Shown: piece after piece, positions 53,476 through 61,610 of the stretch
How the letters are laid out: the number at the start of each line of letters is the position of its first letter
Numbering within the stretch: position 1 is the stretch's first letter
DNA from: Pseudomonas fluorescens
GTDB lineage: Bacteria; Pseudomonadota; Gammaproteobacteria; Pseudomonadales; Pseudomonadaceae
Length of the DNA: 61,610 nucleotides
Direction: 5' to 3'
NCBI RefSeq assembly: GCF_001902145.1
Contig: NZ_MRST01000011.1
Span: forward strand, 1-61,610
Program-made: the position numbers and the translations under genes
The notes under the pieces: generated by a model
What the model saw: the letters and a program-made list of their open reading frames with translations, nothing else
Told to the model about the DNA's origin: nothing
Database searches by the model: none

Positions 53476-56148
53476 ATGCCTAGTCACATCCAAGTACGGG
53501 TGCATCGCTGCGCCCCGATTTTGCCATTCCAGCACCGCACGATAATGCTGGGCGGTTTGATGAGTGCGGCCGTGATCGCCAGCGATGTCGCGCTTGCGTC
53601 TGAGTTGAGCTTTGATCTGAACGCATTCTCCAGTGGCCTGGCGTCGTCGGTTGACACGTCACGGTTCAATACCAGCAACCAGATGAGCCCTGGCATATAC
53701 CGCGTAGATATCGTAGTCAACGGCCAGACCCTGGGGCGCAGGGAGGTGGAGTTTGTTGCGGCCCATGCAAAGACCGGGGCGCAGCCGTGCTTGAGTCGTG
53801 AAGTATTGGAAAAAATCGGTATCGCGATGAATAAAGTCGATACCGATGCCCATGAGCGCGAACTCTCGAACCCTGCCGCAGCCGGCCAGTACTGCGGCGA
53901 CCTGGGCCAGTGGATTCCGATGGCATCCAGCACGTTCGATCCGGGTGCACTCGAGTTGGCGGCCAGCGTGCCGCAGGCCTACATGAAGCGTTCCATGCGC
54001 GGCTACATTGACCCCGAGTTGTTGGATGAGGGCATTGCCGCCGGGCTGCTCAATTACAACTTCAGTACCAATACGGTCACCGCAGGTGAAGGTGACGGTC
54101 GCACTTACCTGGGCCTCAATGCCGGTATCAACCTGGGCGCCTGGCGCTTGCGGCACCAGGGTGCCCAGGCCTGGAGCAACCGCACAGGCTTTGAGACTTA
54201 TCAGAACACCTCCACCTATGTGCAGCGCAGCATCATCCCCTGGCAGTCACAACTGACCCTTGGAGACACCTTCAGCAACGGGCAGATTGTCGACGGGGTA
54301 CGCGTGCGGGGCGTCACTCTGGCCACCGACGACCGGATGCGCCCGCAGACGCAGCAAGGTTACGCACCGCAGGTTCGGGGGACGGCCGACAGTAACGCAA
54401 CGGTCACGGTCAGCCAGAACGGCTACACCATTTATGAGACCACGGTGCCGCCCGGCCCCTTTGTTATCAGTGACCTACATGCCACCGGCTACGGTGGTGA
54501 TTTGATCGTCAGCGTGACCGAAGTCGACGGGCGTCGGAACACCTTCGTCGTGCCGTACTCGGTGGCCCCGCAGTTATTGCGCGCCGACACGACAAAGTAC
54601 AGCGCCACCTTGGGTAAGGTGCAGCAAAAGGGCGTTGATGCAAAGGGCGCCAACGTCTTTCAAGGCACTTTGCAGCACGGTTTGACCGATGATCTGACGG
54701 TCTACGGTGGCGGTAGTGTTTCCAAAGGCTATGAACAGGGAAAGCTCGGTATCGCGTTGAATACGTCCTTCGGTGCCTTCTCTCTGGACACTGCCACCTC
54801 GCATACCGAGGTGCCCGATCATGGGCGCCAGTCCGGGCAAAGCCTGGGCCTGGGTTACAACAAAAGCCTGCCGGCCTCGGGTACGCATTTTGCGCTGGGT
54901 GCGTACCGGTTCTCCACCGAGGGTTACCTGAACCTGCAGGATGCACTGAATGTGCGCGAAATCGCGAGCCGGGCAGGTGATATCAACAGCTATGCCCGGC
55001 AAAAAAGCCGGCTCGACATGACAGTCAGCCAGCAGTTGGGTATCGGCACCTTGAGCTTGTACGGCAGCTCCGTCGACTATTGGGGAGGACAGGAAGGGCG
55101 CCAGGTTTCATTCACCGCCAGCTATGGCTCGACCTGGAACAAGGTCAACTGGAACCTGTCGGCACAGCGTTCCAGGGTCCAGGACACGCGACAACTGACC
55201 CAAAGCGAGCTCAGCGACGATGTGTTTTTCGGGCGTATCGGCCAACCCGGGCGTATCGATAACCGCTACATGCTCACACTGTCGATGCCGCTGGGGGGCG
55301 AATCACGAGCGCCGACGATCAATACTTCGTTCTCCCGGGACACCGGTGATACACGGGGCAGCCAGCAGCAGGTGGGCATCAACGGGTTCCTGGGCGAGGA
55401 CACCGCGCTCAACTACGGTGTTTCAGCCAGCCGCGCGACCAGTGAAAGCACTCATTCCAGCCAGTTCAACACCTATGCCGGCTATCGCACGGATGCCACC
55501 CAACTGCGTGCCGGATATAGCCAGAGCCGCGATAGCTCGCAGCTTTCGTTTGGCTCCGATGGTGGGGTGGTCGTTCATGCCGCAGGTATCGCGTTCTCGC
55601 AAAGCCTAGGCGAAGCCTCGGCGCTGGTGCATGTGCCAGGTGCAGAAGGGGCCAGGCTCGGGGGGAGCAGCGGTGCACGGGTCAACAGCAGCGGGTTCGC
55701 TGTCGTGCCCAATCTGACGGCGTTCCAGAATAATGCGGTGGAAATCGATCCGGAAGGCATGTCGATGGATGTGGAGCTCCAGGAGTCGACGCGCAACGTC
55801 GTACCGACCTCGGGCGCAGTATCGCTGGTCAAGTTCGACACGCTCAGTGGCCGGGCGGTACTGGTCAAGGGCGTCCACGAGAATGGCAGCCCGCTGCCAT
55901 TTGCAGCACAGGTATTTGATGCGCAAGGGCGTGAGGTAGGCGTGGTGGGGCAGGCCAGTAAAGCCTTCGTCCGAGACATCCCGCAGGAAGGTCGTCTGAC
56001 CGTCAAGTGGGGCAGCAAAATCGCCGAGCAGTGCGATATCTACTACCACATGCCGCCGATCACCGAGGGCCAACGACAGGCCACTACCGATTACCTTCAG
56101 GGGGTGTGCGTGGCAAGCCAAGGGCGCCAGGTTGCGGGGCAGCTATGA
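53476..56148 (+). CDS. Fimbrial outer-membrane usher, operon 2
   Basis: 890 aa FimD/PapC-type usher. FDLNAFSSG and TSRFNTSNQMSPGIYRVDI in the N-terminal domain, GYAPQVRGTADSNATVTV and GPFVISDLHATGYGGDL in the barrel and plug, C-terminal Cys pair (AEQCDIYYHMP, QGVCVAS). Aligns along its whole length with the usher at 44122 by eye, with the same block order. Followed by a 64-bp gap, whereas operon 1 overlaps here. Confidence 0.94.
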   Translation: MPSHIQVRVHRCAPILPFQHRTIMLGGLMSAAVIASDVALASELSFDLNAFSSGLASSVDTSRFNTSNQMSPGIYRVDIVVNGQTLGRREVEFVAAHAKTGAQPCLSREVLEKIGIAMNKVDTDAHERELSNPAAAGQYCGDLGQWIPMASSTFDPGALELAASVPQAYMKRSMRGYIDPELLDEGIAAGLLNYNFSTNTVTAGEGDGRTYLGLNAGINLGAWRLRHQGAQAWSNRTGFETYQNTSTYVQRSIIPWQSQLTLGDTFSNGQIVDGVRVRGVTLATDDRMRPQTQQGYAPQVRGTADSNATVTVSQNGYTIYETTVPPGPFVISDLHATGYGGDLIVSVTEVDGRRNTFVVPYSVAPQLLRADTTKYSATLGKVQQKGVDAKGANVFQGTLQHGLTDDLTVYGGGSVSKGYEQGKLGIALNTSFGAFSLDTATSHTEVPDHGRQSGQSLGLGYNKSLPASGTHFALGAYRFSTEGYLNLQDALNVREIASRAGDINSYARQKSRLDMTVSQQLGIGTLSLYGSSVDYWGGQEGRQVSFTASYGSTWNKVNWNLSAQRSRVQDTRQLTQSELSDDVFFGRIGQPGRIDNRYMLTLSMPLGGESRAPTINTSFSRDTGDTRGSQQQVGINGFLGEDTALNYGVSASRATSESTHSSQFNTYAGYRTDATQLRAGYSQSRDSSQLSFGSDGGVVVHAAGIAFSQSLGEASALVHVPGAEGARLGGSSGARVNSSGFAVVPNLTAFQNNAVEIDPEGMSMDVELQESTRNVVPTSGAVSLVKFDTLSGRAVLVKGVHENGSPLPFAAQVFDAQGREVGVVGQASKAFVRDIPQEGRLTVKWGSKIAEQCDIYYHMPPITEGQRQATTDYLQGVCVASQGRQVAGQL

Positions 56149-56212
56149 GTGAGTGCCGATGGATGACTGTTGCGGCGCATGACTTATTCGATATGACAGA
56201 GGTGTTGTTTTC

Positions 56213-57247
56213 ATGACTAGGTTTTCACTTGCCAGCGTGGTGCTGGGAGGATGGATGGTGGCGCTGGAAGCTCAAGCGATCACCTGTGCCCCCGGGCCGG
56301 CGGTGAATATTTCCATTCCCCCGATCACGGTTGCGGCCGGGCAGCAAATCGGGCAGGTGGTGGGGTCCGCCAACGGCTATCGCTTCGACAGTCCTCCATC
56401 GTCCGCGCTTCGGTGTACCACACGAATTGCTTTAGGGGCACAGGCCAGGCTGGCACTGGTCAATAGCACGCCGACGGGCCGGACATTTTTCGCTAGCGGG
56501 CTTTCAATGCCAGTGTATGCCACCAATGTGCCTGGGGTGGGGTTTGCCCTGATGGCGAGGGACCCGAACCGGCCGTTCATGGCCATCAACACGGCAGGTG
56601 TCACACTCATTGTTGGAGATGCCAGAGCAAGGCCCATTGTCCTTGGGCTTGATACCCGAATTTTTTTTGTTGCCACAGGCGCCATAACGGGTGGCACGAT
56701 CACCGCCAGAAACATTGCAAGGTATACGATCACCGGCACGCCCATCAGCGGCGCTGGTTATTACGCAGTGAACTTCTCCAACGTCACCATCAATGCGCCA
56801 CGAAAACCCACCTGCAGCGTCACAACACCTTCGGTCGCCATGCCTATGCCGGCCGTGGCTGTTCGTGATTTTCGCGGCGTGGGCAGTTTCGCCGGCAGCG
56901 TGACCCGCAATATCACACTGTCATGTACGGGTGGCACCAGCGGGGCGACGCGTGACGTATTTGTGACGGTGACAGACCAGACCGCGCCGGCTAATCGCAG
57001 CGACGTGCTGTCCTTGACCCGTACCTCTGTGGCCAGTGGCGTTGCTTTGCAATTACTACGGGGGAACACGCTGGTGCGCTATGGGGCTGATTCCACGACG
57101 ATTGGGAACCCGAATCAGTGGCTGGTCGGCAGTACTGGCAATGCGACTGTCCAGATCCCTTTGACCGCACGTTATATCCAGACCGCGTCCTCGATCCGTC
57201 CCGGTAGCGCGAACGGGTTGGCGTCATTCACAATGAGCTACCGATGA
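56213..57247 (+). CDS. Two-domain fimbrial tip protein / adhesin, operon 2
   Basis: 344 aa; ATG at 56213. Signal peptide ends near AQA-ITC. Same layout as the operon 1 protein: receptor-type N-terminal domain (about 20-195), then pilin-like domain with PTCSVTTPSVAMPMP, LSCTGG and the shared end ARYIQTASSIRPGSANG. The pilin half is much more similar between the two than the N-terminal half, which fits divergence in binding. The stretch looks somewhat more AT-rich than its neighbours. Confidence 0.82.
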   Translation: MTRFSLASVVLGGWMVALEAQAITCAPGPAVNISIPPITVAAGQQIGQVVGSANGYRFDSPPSSALRCTTRIALGAQARLALVNSTPTGRTFFASGLSMPVYATNVPGVGFALMARDPNRPFMAINTAGVTLIVGDARARPIVLGLDTRIFFVATGAITGGTITARNIARYTITGTPISGAGYYAVNFSNVTINAPRKPTCSVTTPSVAMPMPAVAVRDFRGVGSFAGSVTRNITLSCTGGTSGATRDVFVTVTDQTAPANRSDVLSLTRTSVASGVALQLLRGNTLVRYGADSTTIGNPNQWLVGSTGNATVQIPLTARYIQTASSIRPGSANGLASFTMSYR

Positions 57248-58026
57248 GCAGCGCGCTTTGGCGCGGAAGCCTGGGCGTGCTGATGAGCTTGCAGGCAATG
57301 GCCGTGCAGGGCGAAATCGTGATTGACCGCACGCGTGTCATCTACCCGGTTACCGCGCGCACGGTGGTGGTCAACCTGCACAATGAGGCTGACAGTCCGC
57401 GCCTAGTGCAAGCGTGGATCGATGACGGCGATGCGATGGCGGCGCCCGAGAACAGCGATGTGCCGTTCACGATTACGCCACCCATCGCCCGTATGAACGC
57501 GGGTACCGGGCGCGCCTTGCGGATCATGCATCATCAAACGCCAAAACAGGTGGCCGACCGGGAGTCGGTGTACTGGCTGAACGTACTGGCAATCAGACCG
57601 AGCGTTGAGGCATCCGATGAAACCAACGCCCTGCAATTTGCCTTTCGTACGCGGATCAAGCTTTTCCTCCGGCCCGCCGAATTGCCGGGACAGGTGCAGG
57701 ACGTGGCTCATGCGCTTCAATGGTGCCTGAGCCGAGGGGACGACGCGGGGTTGGAGGTGCTTAACCCCACGGCGTATCACGTGACCTTGTCTGGTGTGGT
57801 TCTGACACTCGGTGGTGTGGAGCATCACAGCGAAGATCCGCCGATGGTTGCACCTTATGCTACTGCACGAGTTGCGATACCTGAGTTGCCTAGCGCCGGC
57901 CTATCCGGCCCGCAATTACAGTTCACCACCTTGGATGATGATGGGGCTACTCAACACCATCAATCACAGTTGCAGTTTGTCGACTGTTCATCGGTCAAAC
58001 CCTACGCTGCCGCACCAGATGCTTGA
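57244..58026 (+). CDS. Periplasmic fimbrial chaperone B, operon 2
   Basis: 260 aa; ATG at 57244 overlaps the tip-protein stop (ATGA). Signal peptide ends near VQG-EIV. EIVIDRTRVIYPVTARTVVV, RLVQAWIDDGD, RMNAGTGRALRIMHH and VYWLNVLAIRP match chaperone B of operon 1. The C-terminal 20 or so residues (after DDDGATQHHQ) extend beyond its paralogue and overlap the convergent RarD-like gene by 32 bp. Confidence 0.9.
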   Translation: MSSALWRGSLGVLMSLQAMAVQGEIVIDRTRVIYPVTARTVVVNLHNEADSPRLVQAWIDDGDAMAAPENSDVPFTITPPIARMNAGTGRALRIMHHQTPKQVADRESVYWLNVLAIRPSVEASDETNALQFAFRTRIKLFLRPAELPGQVQDVAHALQWCLSRGDDAGLEVLNPTAYHVTLSGVVLTLGGVEHHSEDPPMVAPYATARVAIPELPSAGLSGPQLQFTTLDDDGATQHHQSQLQFVDCSSVKPYAAAPDA

Positions 58027-58876
58027 ACCCTTCGAACACCAGCACCATGACCGCGATCCAGATCGGGATGTAGGTCAGCCATTGGCCTGCCTTGATCCCT
58101 TCACCCAGCAGCAGCGCCACCACCAGCAACAGCACTGGCTCGACATAACTGAGCAGCCCGAACAGGCTGAACGCAAGCAGCCGGCTGGCGATGATATAGC
58201 TCACCAACGCAGAAGCGCTGATCAGACCCAGTATCGGGATCAGCGCATACAAATTGGGGTGGGCATCCATCACTGCAAAGCCCTGTTCGCCGCTTTGCAC
58301 AAACCACCATGCCACCGGCAGCATCAGCGCCATGTCCAGCCACAGGCCGCCCAGGTGGTCGGTCTTGAGGTATTTACGCACGATAAAGTACAGCGGGTAA
58401 CCGATGATCACCACCAGCGTCGCCCAGGAGAACCCACCGGCCTGGTATAACTCGTTGAGTACCCCGAGCCCGGCAAAAAACACCGCGATCTTTTGCAGGT
58501 AGGAAAGCTGTTCGCCCCACACCAGGCGCCCGGTGAGCACCATGGTCAGCGGCAGCAGGAAGTAACCGACCGACACATCCAGGCTGCGCCCGTTCAGTGG
58601 CGCCCACATGAACAACCACAGCTGCACGCCGAGCAAGACCGACGACACCAGTACGCCGCCGATCAGCCGTGGCGTGGCCGCGAGCATGCGCAGCAGCTCC
58701 CATACCCGCCGCCACTCGCCGCTGACGAGCATGAACACCGTCATGCACGGCACGGTAAGCAACATACGCCAGCCGAAAATTTCCAGGCCACTCAAGGGGG
58801 TAAGCAATGATGTGAAGTAATACATCACGGCAAACAACACCGAGGCCAAGACCGACAACACAACACCTTTAGACAC
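57995..58876 (-). CDS. rarD: RarD/EamA-family transporter
   Basis: 293 aa with about ten spans; GTG start at 58876 with GAGG upstream. The RarD type is recognised from LFAVMYYFTSLLTPLSGLEIFGWRML-like first spans, NGRSLDVSVGYFLLPLTMVL and FSLFGLLSYVEPVLLLVVALLLGE. Annotated as a chloramphenicol-sensitive or drug/metabolite transporter; substrate unknown. Confidence 0.88.
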   Translation of the reverse strand: MSKGVVLSVLASVLFAVMYYFTSLLTPLSGLEIFGWRMLLTVPCMTVFMLVSGEWRRVWELLRMLAATPRLIGGVLVSSVLLGVQLWLFMWAPLNGRSLDVSVGYFLLPLTMVLTGRLVWGEQLSYLQKIAVFFAGLGVLNELYQAGGFSWATLVVIIGYPLYFIVRKYLKTDHLGGLWLDMALMLPVAWWFVQSGEQGFAVMDAHPNLYALIPILGLISASALVSYIIASRLLAFSLFGLLSYVEPVLLLVVALLLGEGIKAGQWLTYIPIWIAVMVLVFEGFKHLVRQRRV

Positions 58877-58912
58877 GCTGTCCTCGCGAAAGCCGATTAT
58901 TGCGTCGGCAGT

Positions 58913-59923
58913 CTACAGGCGCGCCAACCGACCGGATACAAAATGCCCCACATCGTTGAACCCCGGCGAGGACGAATGCCCCGGCGTGACCAACGAATCA
59001 ATGAACGCCTCGTCTTCAGCGCTGATCTTCACCGCCAGCGCCCCGGTGTAGGCGTCCCACTGCGCCTCGGTCCGTGGCCCGACAATCGCCGAGCTTACCG
59101 CCGCATTGTTCAGCACCCAAGCGATTGCGAACTCGACGATCCCCACGCCACGCCCTTGGGTATATTGCTGGATCTGCTGGGCAATGCGCAGTGATTCAAC
59201 CCGCCACTCGGTCTCCAGGATGCGTTTGTCCTGGCGCGCGGCACGGCTGCCGGGCTCGGGCGTGGCGTTTGGAGCGTACTTGCCGCTGAGGACCCCTCGG
59301 GCCAGCGGGCTGTAAGGCACCACACCCAGGCCGTAGGCCGTTGCGGCGGTGATCTGCTCGACCTCGGCCTGGCGATTGACGATGTTGTACAACGGCTGGC
59401 TGATGATGGGTTTATCGACGCCCAGGCGTTCAGCCACGCGAATCACTTCAGCGATGCGCCAACCCCGGTAATTGGACAGGCCCCAATAGCGGACCTTGCC
59501 CTGGCGGATCAGGTCACCGATGGCTGAGACGGTGACCTCCAACGGCGTGTCGTGGTCTTCGCGGTGCAGGTAGTAGATGTCCAGGTAGTCGGTATCCAGG
59601 CGTGCCAGGCTGGCGTCCAGCGCGTTGAACAGACGCTTGCGGCTCAAACCGCTGCGGTTGGGCACGCCGTCGGTAGGGCCGAAGCCGACCTTGGAGGCCA
59701 CCACCCAATCCTGGCGGTTGCGTGCAATCGCCTCGCCAACGATTTCCTCGGAGCGCCCGCCTGTATACACGTCAGCCGTGTCGATGAAATTGATGCCCTG
59801 GTCCCAGGCTTTGTCGATGATGCGCAGCGAATCTTCAGTGCTGGTCTGTTCGCCAAACATCATGGTGCCGAGGGTGAGTGCGCTGACCTTCAACCCGGAC
59901 TGGCCCAATGTGCGGTAATTCAT
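58913..59923 (-). CDS. Aldo/keto reductase
   Basis: 336 aa NADPH-dependent reductase with a TIM-barrel fold. The catalytic tetrad is visible: Asp and Tyr in FIDTADVYTGG, Lys in WVVASKVGFG, His in IYYLHREDHD. The cofactor loop AIVGPRTEAQWD is near the C-terminus. ATG at 59923 with AGGAGC upstream. Resembles the subfamily with potassium-channel beta subunits and YajO/Tas proteins. Confidence 0.93.
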   Translation of the reverse strand: MNYRTLGQSGLKVSALTLGTMMFGEQTSTEDSLRIIDKAWDQGINFIDTADVYTGGRSEEIVGEAIARNRQDWVVASKVGFGPTDGVPNRSGLSRKRLFNALDASLARLDTDYLDIYYLHREDHDTPLEVTVSAIGDLIRQGKVRYWGLSNYRGWRIAEVIRVAERLGVDKPIISQPLYNIVNRQAEVEQITAATAYGLGVVPYSPLARGVLSGKYAPNATPEPGSRAARQDKRILETEWRVESLRIAQQIQQYTQGRGVGIVEFAIAWVLNNAAVSSAIVGPRTEAQWDAYTGALAVKISAEDEAFIDSLVTPGHSSSPGFNDVGHFVSGRLARL

Positions 59924-60004
59924 GCAAAGCTCCTCATGGCAGGCAAATGTAAGTGATGCAATACCAGACCCGAGCGCTCTGGAACAAGCCCTGGGCGCAT
60001 TTCT

Positions 60005-60907
60005 TCATGTGCGTAGCAAAGTCAGGCAGCGGGCCTGCAAAAAACGGTGCAGCACTTTCACGCGTTCCGACACTTGCAGGCGGTGCGGGCACATCAGGTT
60101 GAACGGCGCGGGTTCGCCTTGCCAGTCGGGTAGCAAGGGGACCAACCGCCCAGCCTGGATATCACGGGCCACGTCCAGGTTGGCCTTATAGGCAATGCCA
60201 TGCCCCGCCAACGCCCAGCGGCGGACAATCTCGCCGTCATCGCTGAGGTAGTCACCGCTCACTTCAACCTCTTGGAGCAACGCCTCCTGGCGGAAATACC
60301 AGGTGTTATTGGCCTGGCCCCGGCGCATATAGCGCAGCGCGCTGTGGTGGGCCAAATCTTCGGGCGTACGCGGGGTGCCATGGCGCGCTAGGTAGTCGGG
60401 GCTGGCGCAGGCAATGCGATGGTGGTCGGGTACCACCGGCAGTGCTACCAGGCTGGAGTCTCTCGGCACGCCAAAGCGCAGCGCGATGTCGACGGTGTCG
60501 CGAAACAAGTCAGCATTGCTGTCGTTGAGCAACAGTTGCAGACGGATATCGGGGTGCTCCAGCTTGAACTCATCCAGCCAGCCCAGCAGCACATTGCGAC
60601 CAAAATCCGAGGGCGCGGCCAACTGCAATAAACCACTGAGGCTCTGGCCTTGTTGCTTGATGGCGTGCTCGCCTTCCGACAGCGCCTCCAGCGCCACCCG
60701 CACACTGTCCAGGTAGCGCCGCCCTTCTTCGGTCAGGCGCATGCTGCGCGTGGAGCGGGCGAGCAGGCGGATACCGAGCCGGGTTTCAAGGCGCTTGAGG
60801 GCAATACTGGCTGCCGCTGGCGTGAGGCCAAGGCTGCGGGCGGCGGCCGTCAGGCTGCCGGTGTCGGCGCTGCGCACGAAGACTTCAAGGTCGAGAATCG
60901 AGCTCAT
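60005..60907 (-). CDS. LysR-family transcriptional regulator
   Basis: 300 aa. Helix-turn-helix TAAARSLGLTPAAASIALKRLE (about residues 20-41), then ARSTRSMRLTEEGRRYLD and an effector domain of the DmlR/CrgA-like group (LLQLAAPSDFGRNVLLGWL). ATG at 60907, divergent from the SDR gene with a 101-bp gap, which suggests that it controls that gene. Confidence 0.92.
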   Translation of the reverse strand: MSSILDLEVFVRSADTGSLTAAARSLGLTPAAASIALKRLETRLGIRLLARSTRSMRLTEEGRRYLDSVRVALEALSEGEHAIKQQGQSLSGLLQLAAPSDFGRNVLLGWLDEFKLEHPDIRLQLLLNDSNADLFRDTVDIALRFGVPRDSSLVALPVVPDHHRIACASPDYLARHGTPRTPEDLAHHSALRYMRRGQANNTWYFRQEALLQEVEVSGDYLSDDGEIVRRWALAGHGIAYKANLDVARDIQAGRLVPLLPDWQGEPAPFNLMCPHRLQVSERVKVLHRFLQARCLTLLRT

Positions 60908-61008
60908 TGATAAAAATCCTTTAAAGATCTTGTCGTTTTACCCGGATTTTTCATCGATTACCAAGCTGGGAAGATGAACGCTCACTTTCTCACTCAGGTA
61001 ATTTCCCC

Positions 61009-61610
61009 ATGACCTCTTCCCTCAATGGTAAAACCGTCATCGTCATTGGTGGCAGCAGTGGTATCGGCGCAGCGGTGGCCCAGGCAGCTTTGGCGCGCGG
61101 CGCACAAGTGGTCGTGGCCGGGCGCCGCTTGGCGTCAAGTTCCGACAACGGGCTGCGCAGCGAACCGGTGGACGTCACCGACAGCGCCTCGTTGCAGCGA
61201 CTGTTCGAAGCCGTAGGGCACTTTGACCATCTGGTCTACACCTCGGGGCCATCGGTGCGGGCCAAGCCGTTGAGTGAAACCGACCTGGATGAAGCCCAGG
61301 ACAACTTCGATGTGAAGCTTTGGGGCGCGCTACGTGCCATTCAACACGCGCTGCCCTTTCTGCATGAACACGCCAGCATCAGCCTGACTTCGGGCCAACT
61401 GGGGCGCAAATTGGCGGCGGGGCAGTTCATCAAGACGGGCATTAATGCTGCGACCGAGGCGTTGGGCAAACAGTTGGCCAAGGAACTGGCGCCGCGTCGG
61501 GTCAACGTGATCAGCCCTGGGGTGATTGACACGCCGGCCTATGCCGGGCTTGGCGAAGAGCAGCGTCTGGCGATGTTTGCCAAGGCGGGCGGGGCCTTGC
61601 CGGTTTGGCC
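61009..61610 (+). CDS. Short-chain dehydrogenase/reductase family protein, cut by window edge
   Basis: 200 residues visible; ATG at 61009 (MTSSLNGKTVIVIGGSSGIG). The NAD(P) motif GGSSGIG is at residues 14-20 and ISPGVIDTPAY fits the family late block. The catalytic YxxxK is missing: aligned on LAKELAP, the tyrosine and lysine positions hold Lys and Asn in GQFIKTGINAATEAL. The Ser region (SLTSGQLG) is present. It may be a non-classical or catalytically altered SDR. The 3' end is outside the window. Confidence 0.85.
   Translation, partial: MTSSLNGKTVIVIGGSSGIGAAVAQAALARGAQVVVAGRRLASSSDNGLRSEPVDVTDSASLQRLFEAVGHFDHLVYTSGPSVRAKPLSETDLDEAQDNFDVKLWGALRAIQHALPFLHEHASISLTSGQLGRKLAAGQFIKTGINAATEALGKQLAKELAPRRVNVISPGVIDTPAYAGLGEEQRLAMFAKAGGALPVW

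Overview
The window reads as a chromosomal segment of a fluorescent Pseudomonas, most likely of the P. fluorescens group. This is an inference from high GC, P. fluorescens-type REP palindromes (the 'GGCAAGCCAGCTCCCACA' and 'GTAGGAGCGAGCTTGCTCGC' families), a family I.3 RTX lipase, an MvaT/MvaU-type H-NS protein, hpd, galU, gor and ahpCF. Most of it is ordinary core genome. No prophage, CRISPR array, rRNA or complete insertion sequence was seen; the first 61 bases hold the 5' end of a probable transposase gene running off the left edge.

Layout. 1-755: edge transposase fragment, a structured intergenic repeat, REP copies and a Pho box. 756-5930: pstS-pstC-pstA-pstB, followed not by phoU but by a degenerate Fic-like protein and a HAD-type protein. 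6297-8156: RTX lipase. 8375-8461: tRNA-Leu(TAA). 8685-11804: coiled-coil exported protein, REPIN, DinB, DUF533 protein, small barrel-like protein and SLOG protein. 11869-15431: mgtA with a long upstream region holding a 97-aa reading frame, a 22-bp palindrome, a promoter and a PhoP-like repeat. 15432-18356: LysE exporter and the arsR-arsB-arsC operon. 18534-22907: small protein, azlCD, lipoprotein, DUF1275 protein, ABC-F protein. 23032-29919: topoisomerase IB, modABC with a ModE-like operator, nitronate monooxygenase-like protein, and the alkylation-repair genes ada and alkB with a small upstream gene. 29946-34413: small proteins, galU and gor. 34414-36523: a KfrA-like coiled-coil DNA-binding protein divergent from a tyrosine recombinase around a perfect palindrome. 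36657-39501: ahpC (with an OxyR-like site), ahpF, gloA. 39681-42433: DUF4946 protein, mvaU-type H-NS protein and a CSS-motif c-di-GMP phosphodiesterase.

42726-58026 is the most distinctive part. Two paralogous chaperone-usher fimbrial operons have the same five-gene order (subunit, chaperone A, usher, two-domain tip protein, chaperone B). They lie in the same direction and are separated by three unrelated genes: a LysR regulator, an EamA exporter and hpd. 57995-61610 closes with a RarD-like transporter, an aldo/keto reductase and a LysR gene divergent from an SDR gene cut by the right edge.

The genes group into functions: phosphate uptake (Pho box and pst), Mg2+ uptake (PhoP-like site and mgtA), arsenic detoxification (ArsR operator and arsRBC), molybdate uptake (ModE box and modABC), peroxide defence (OxyR-like site and ahpCF, gor), alkylation repair (ada, alkB) and surface attachment (two fimbrial operons near an H-NS-type protein and a c-di-GMP phosphodiesterase). 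Product calls rest on motif recognition by eye, without database searches.
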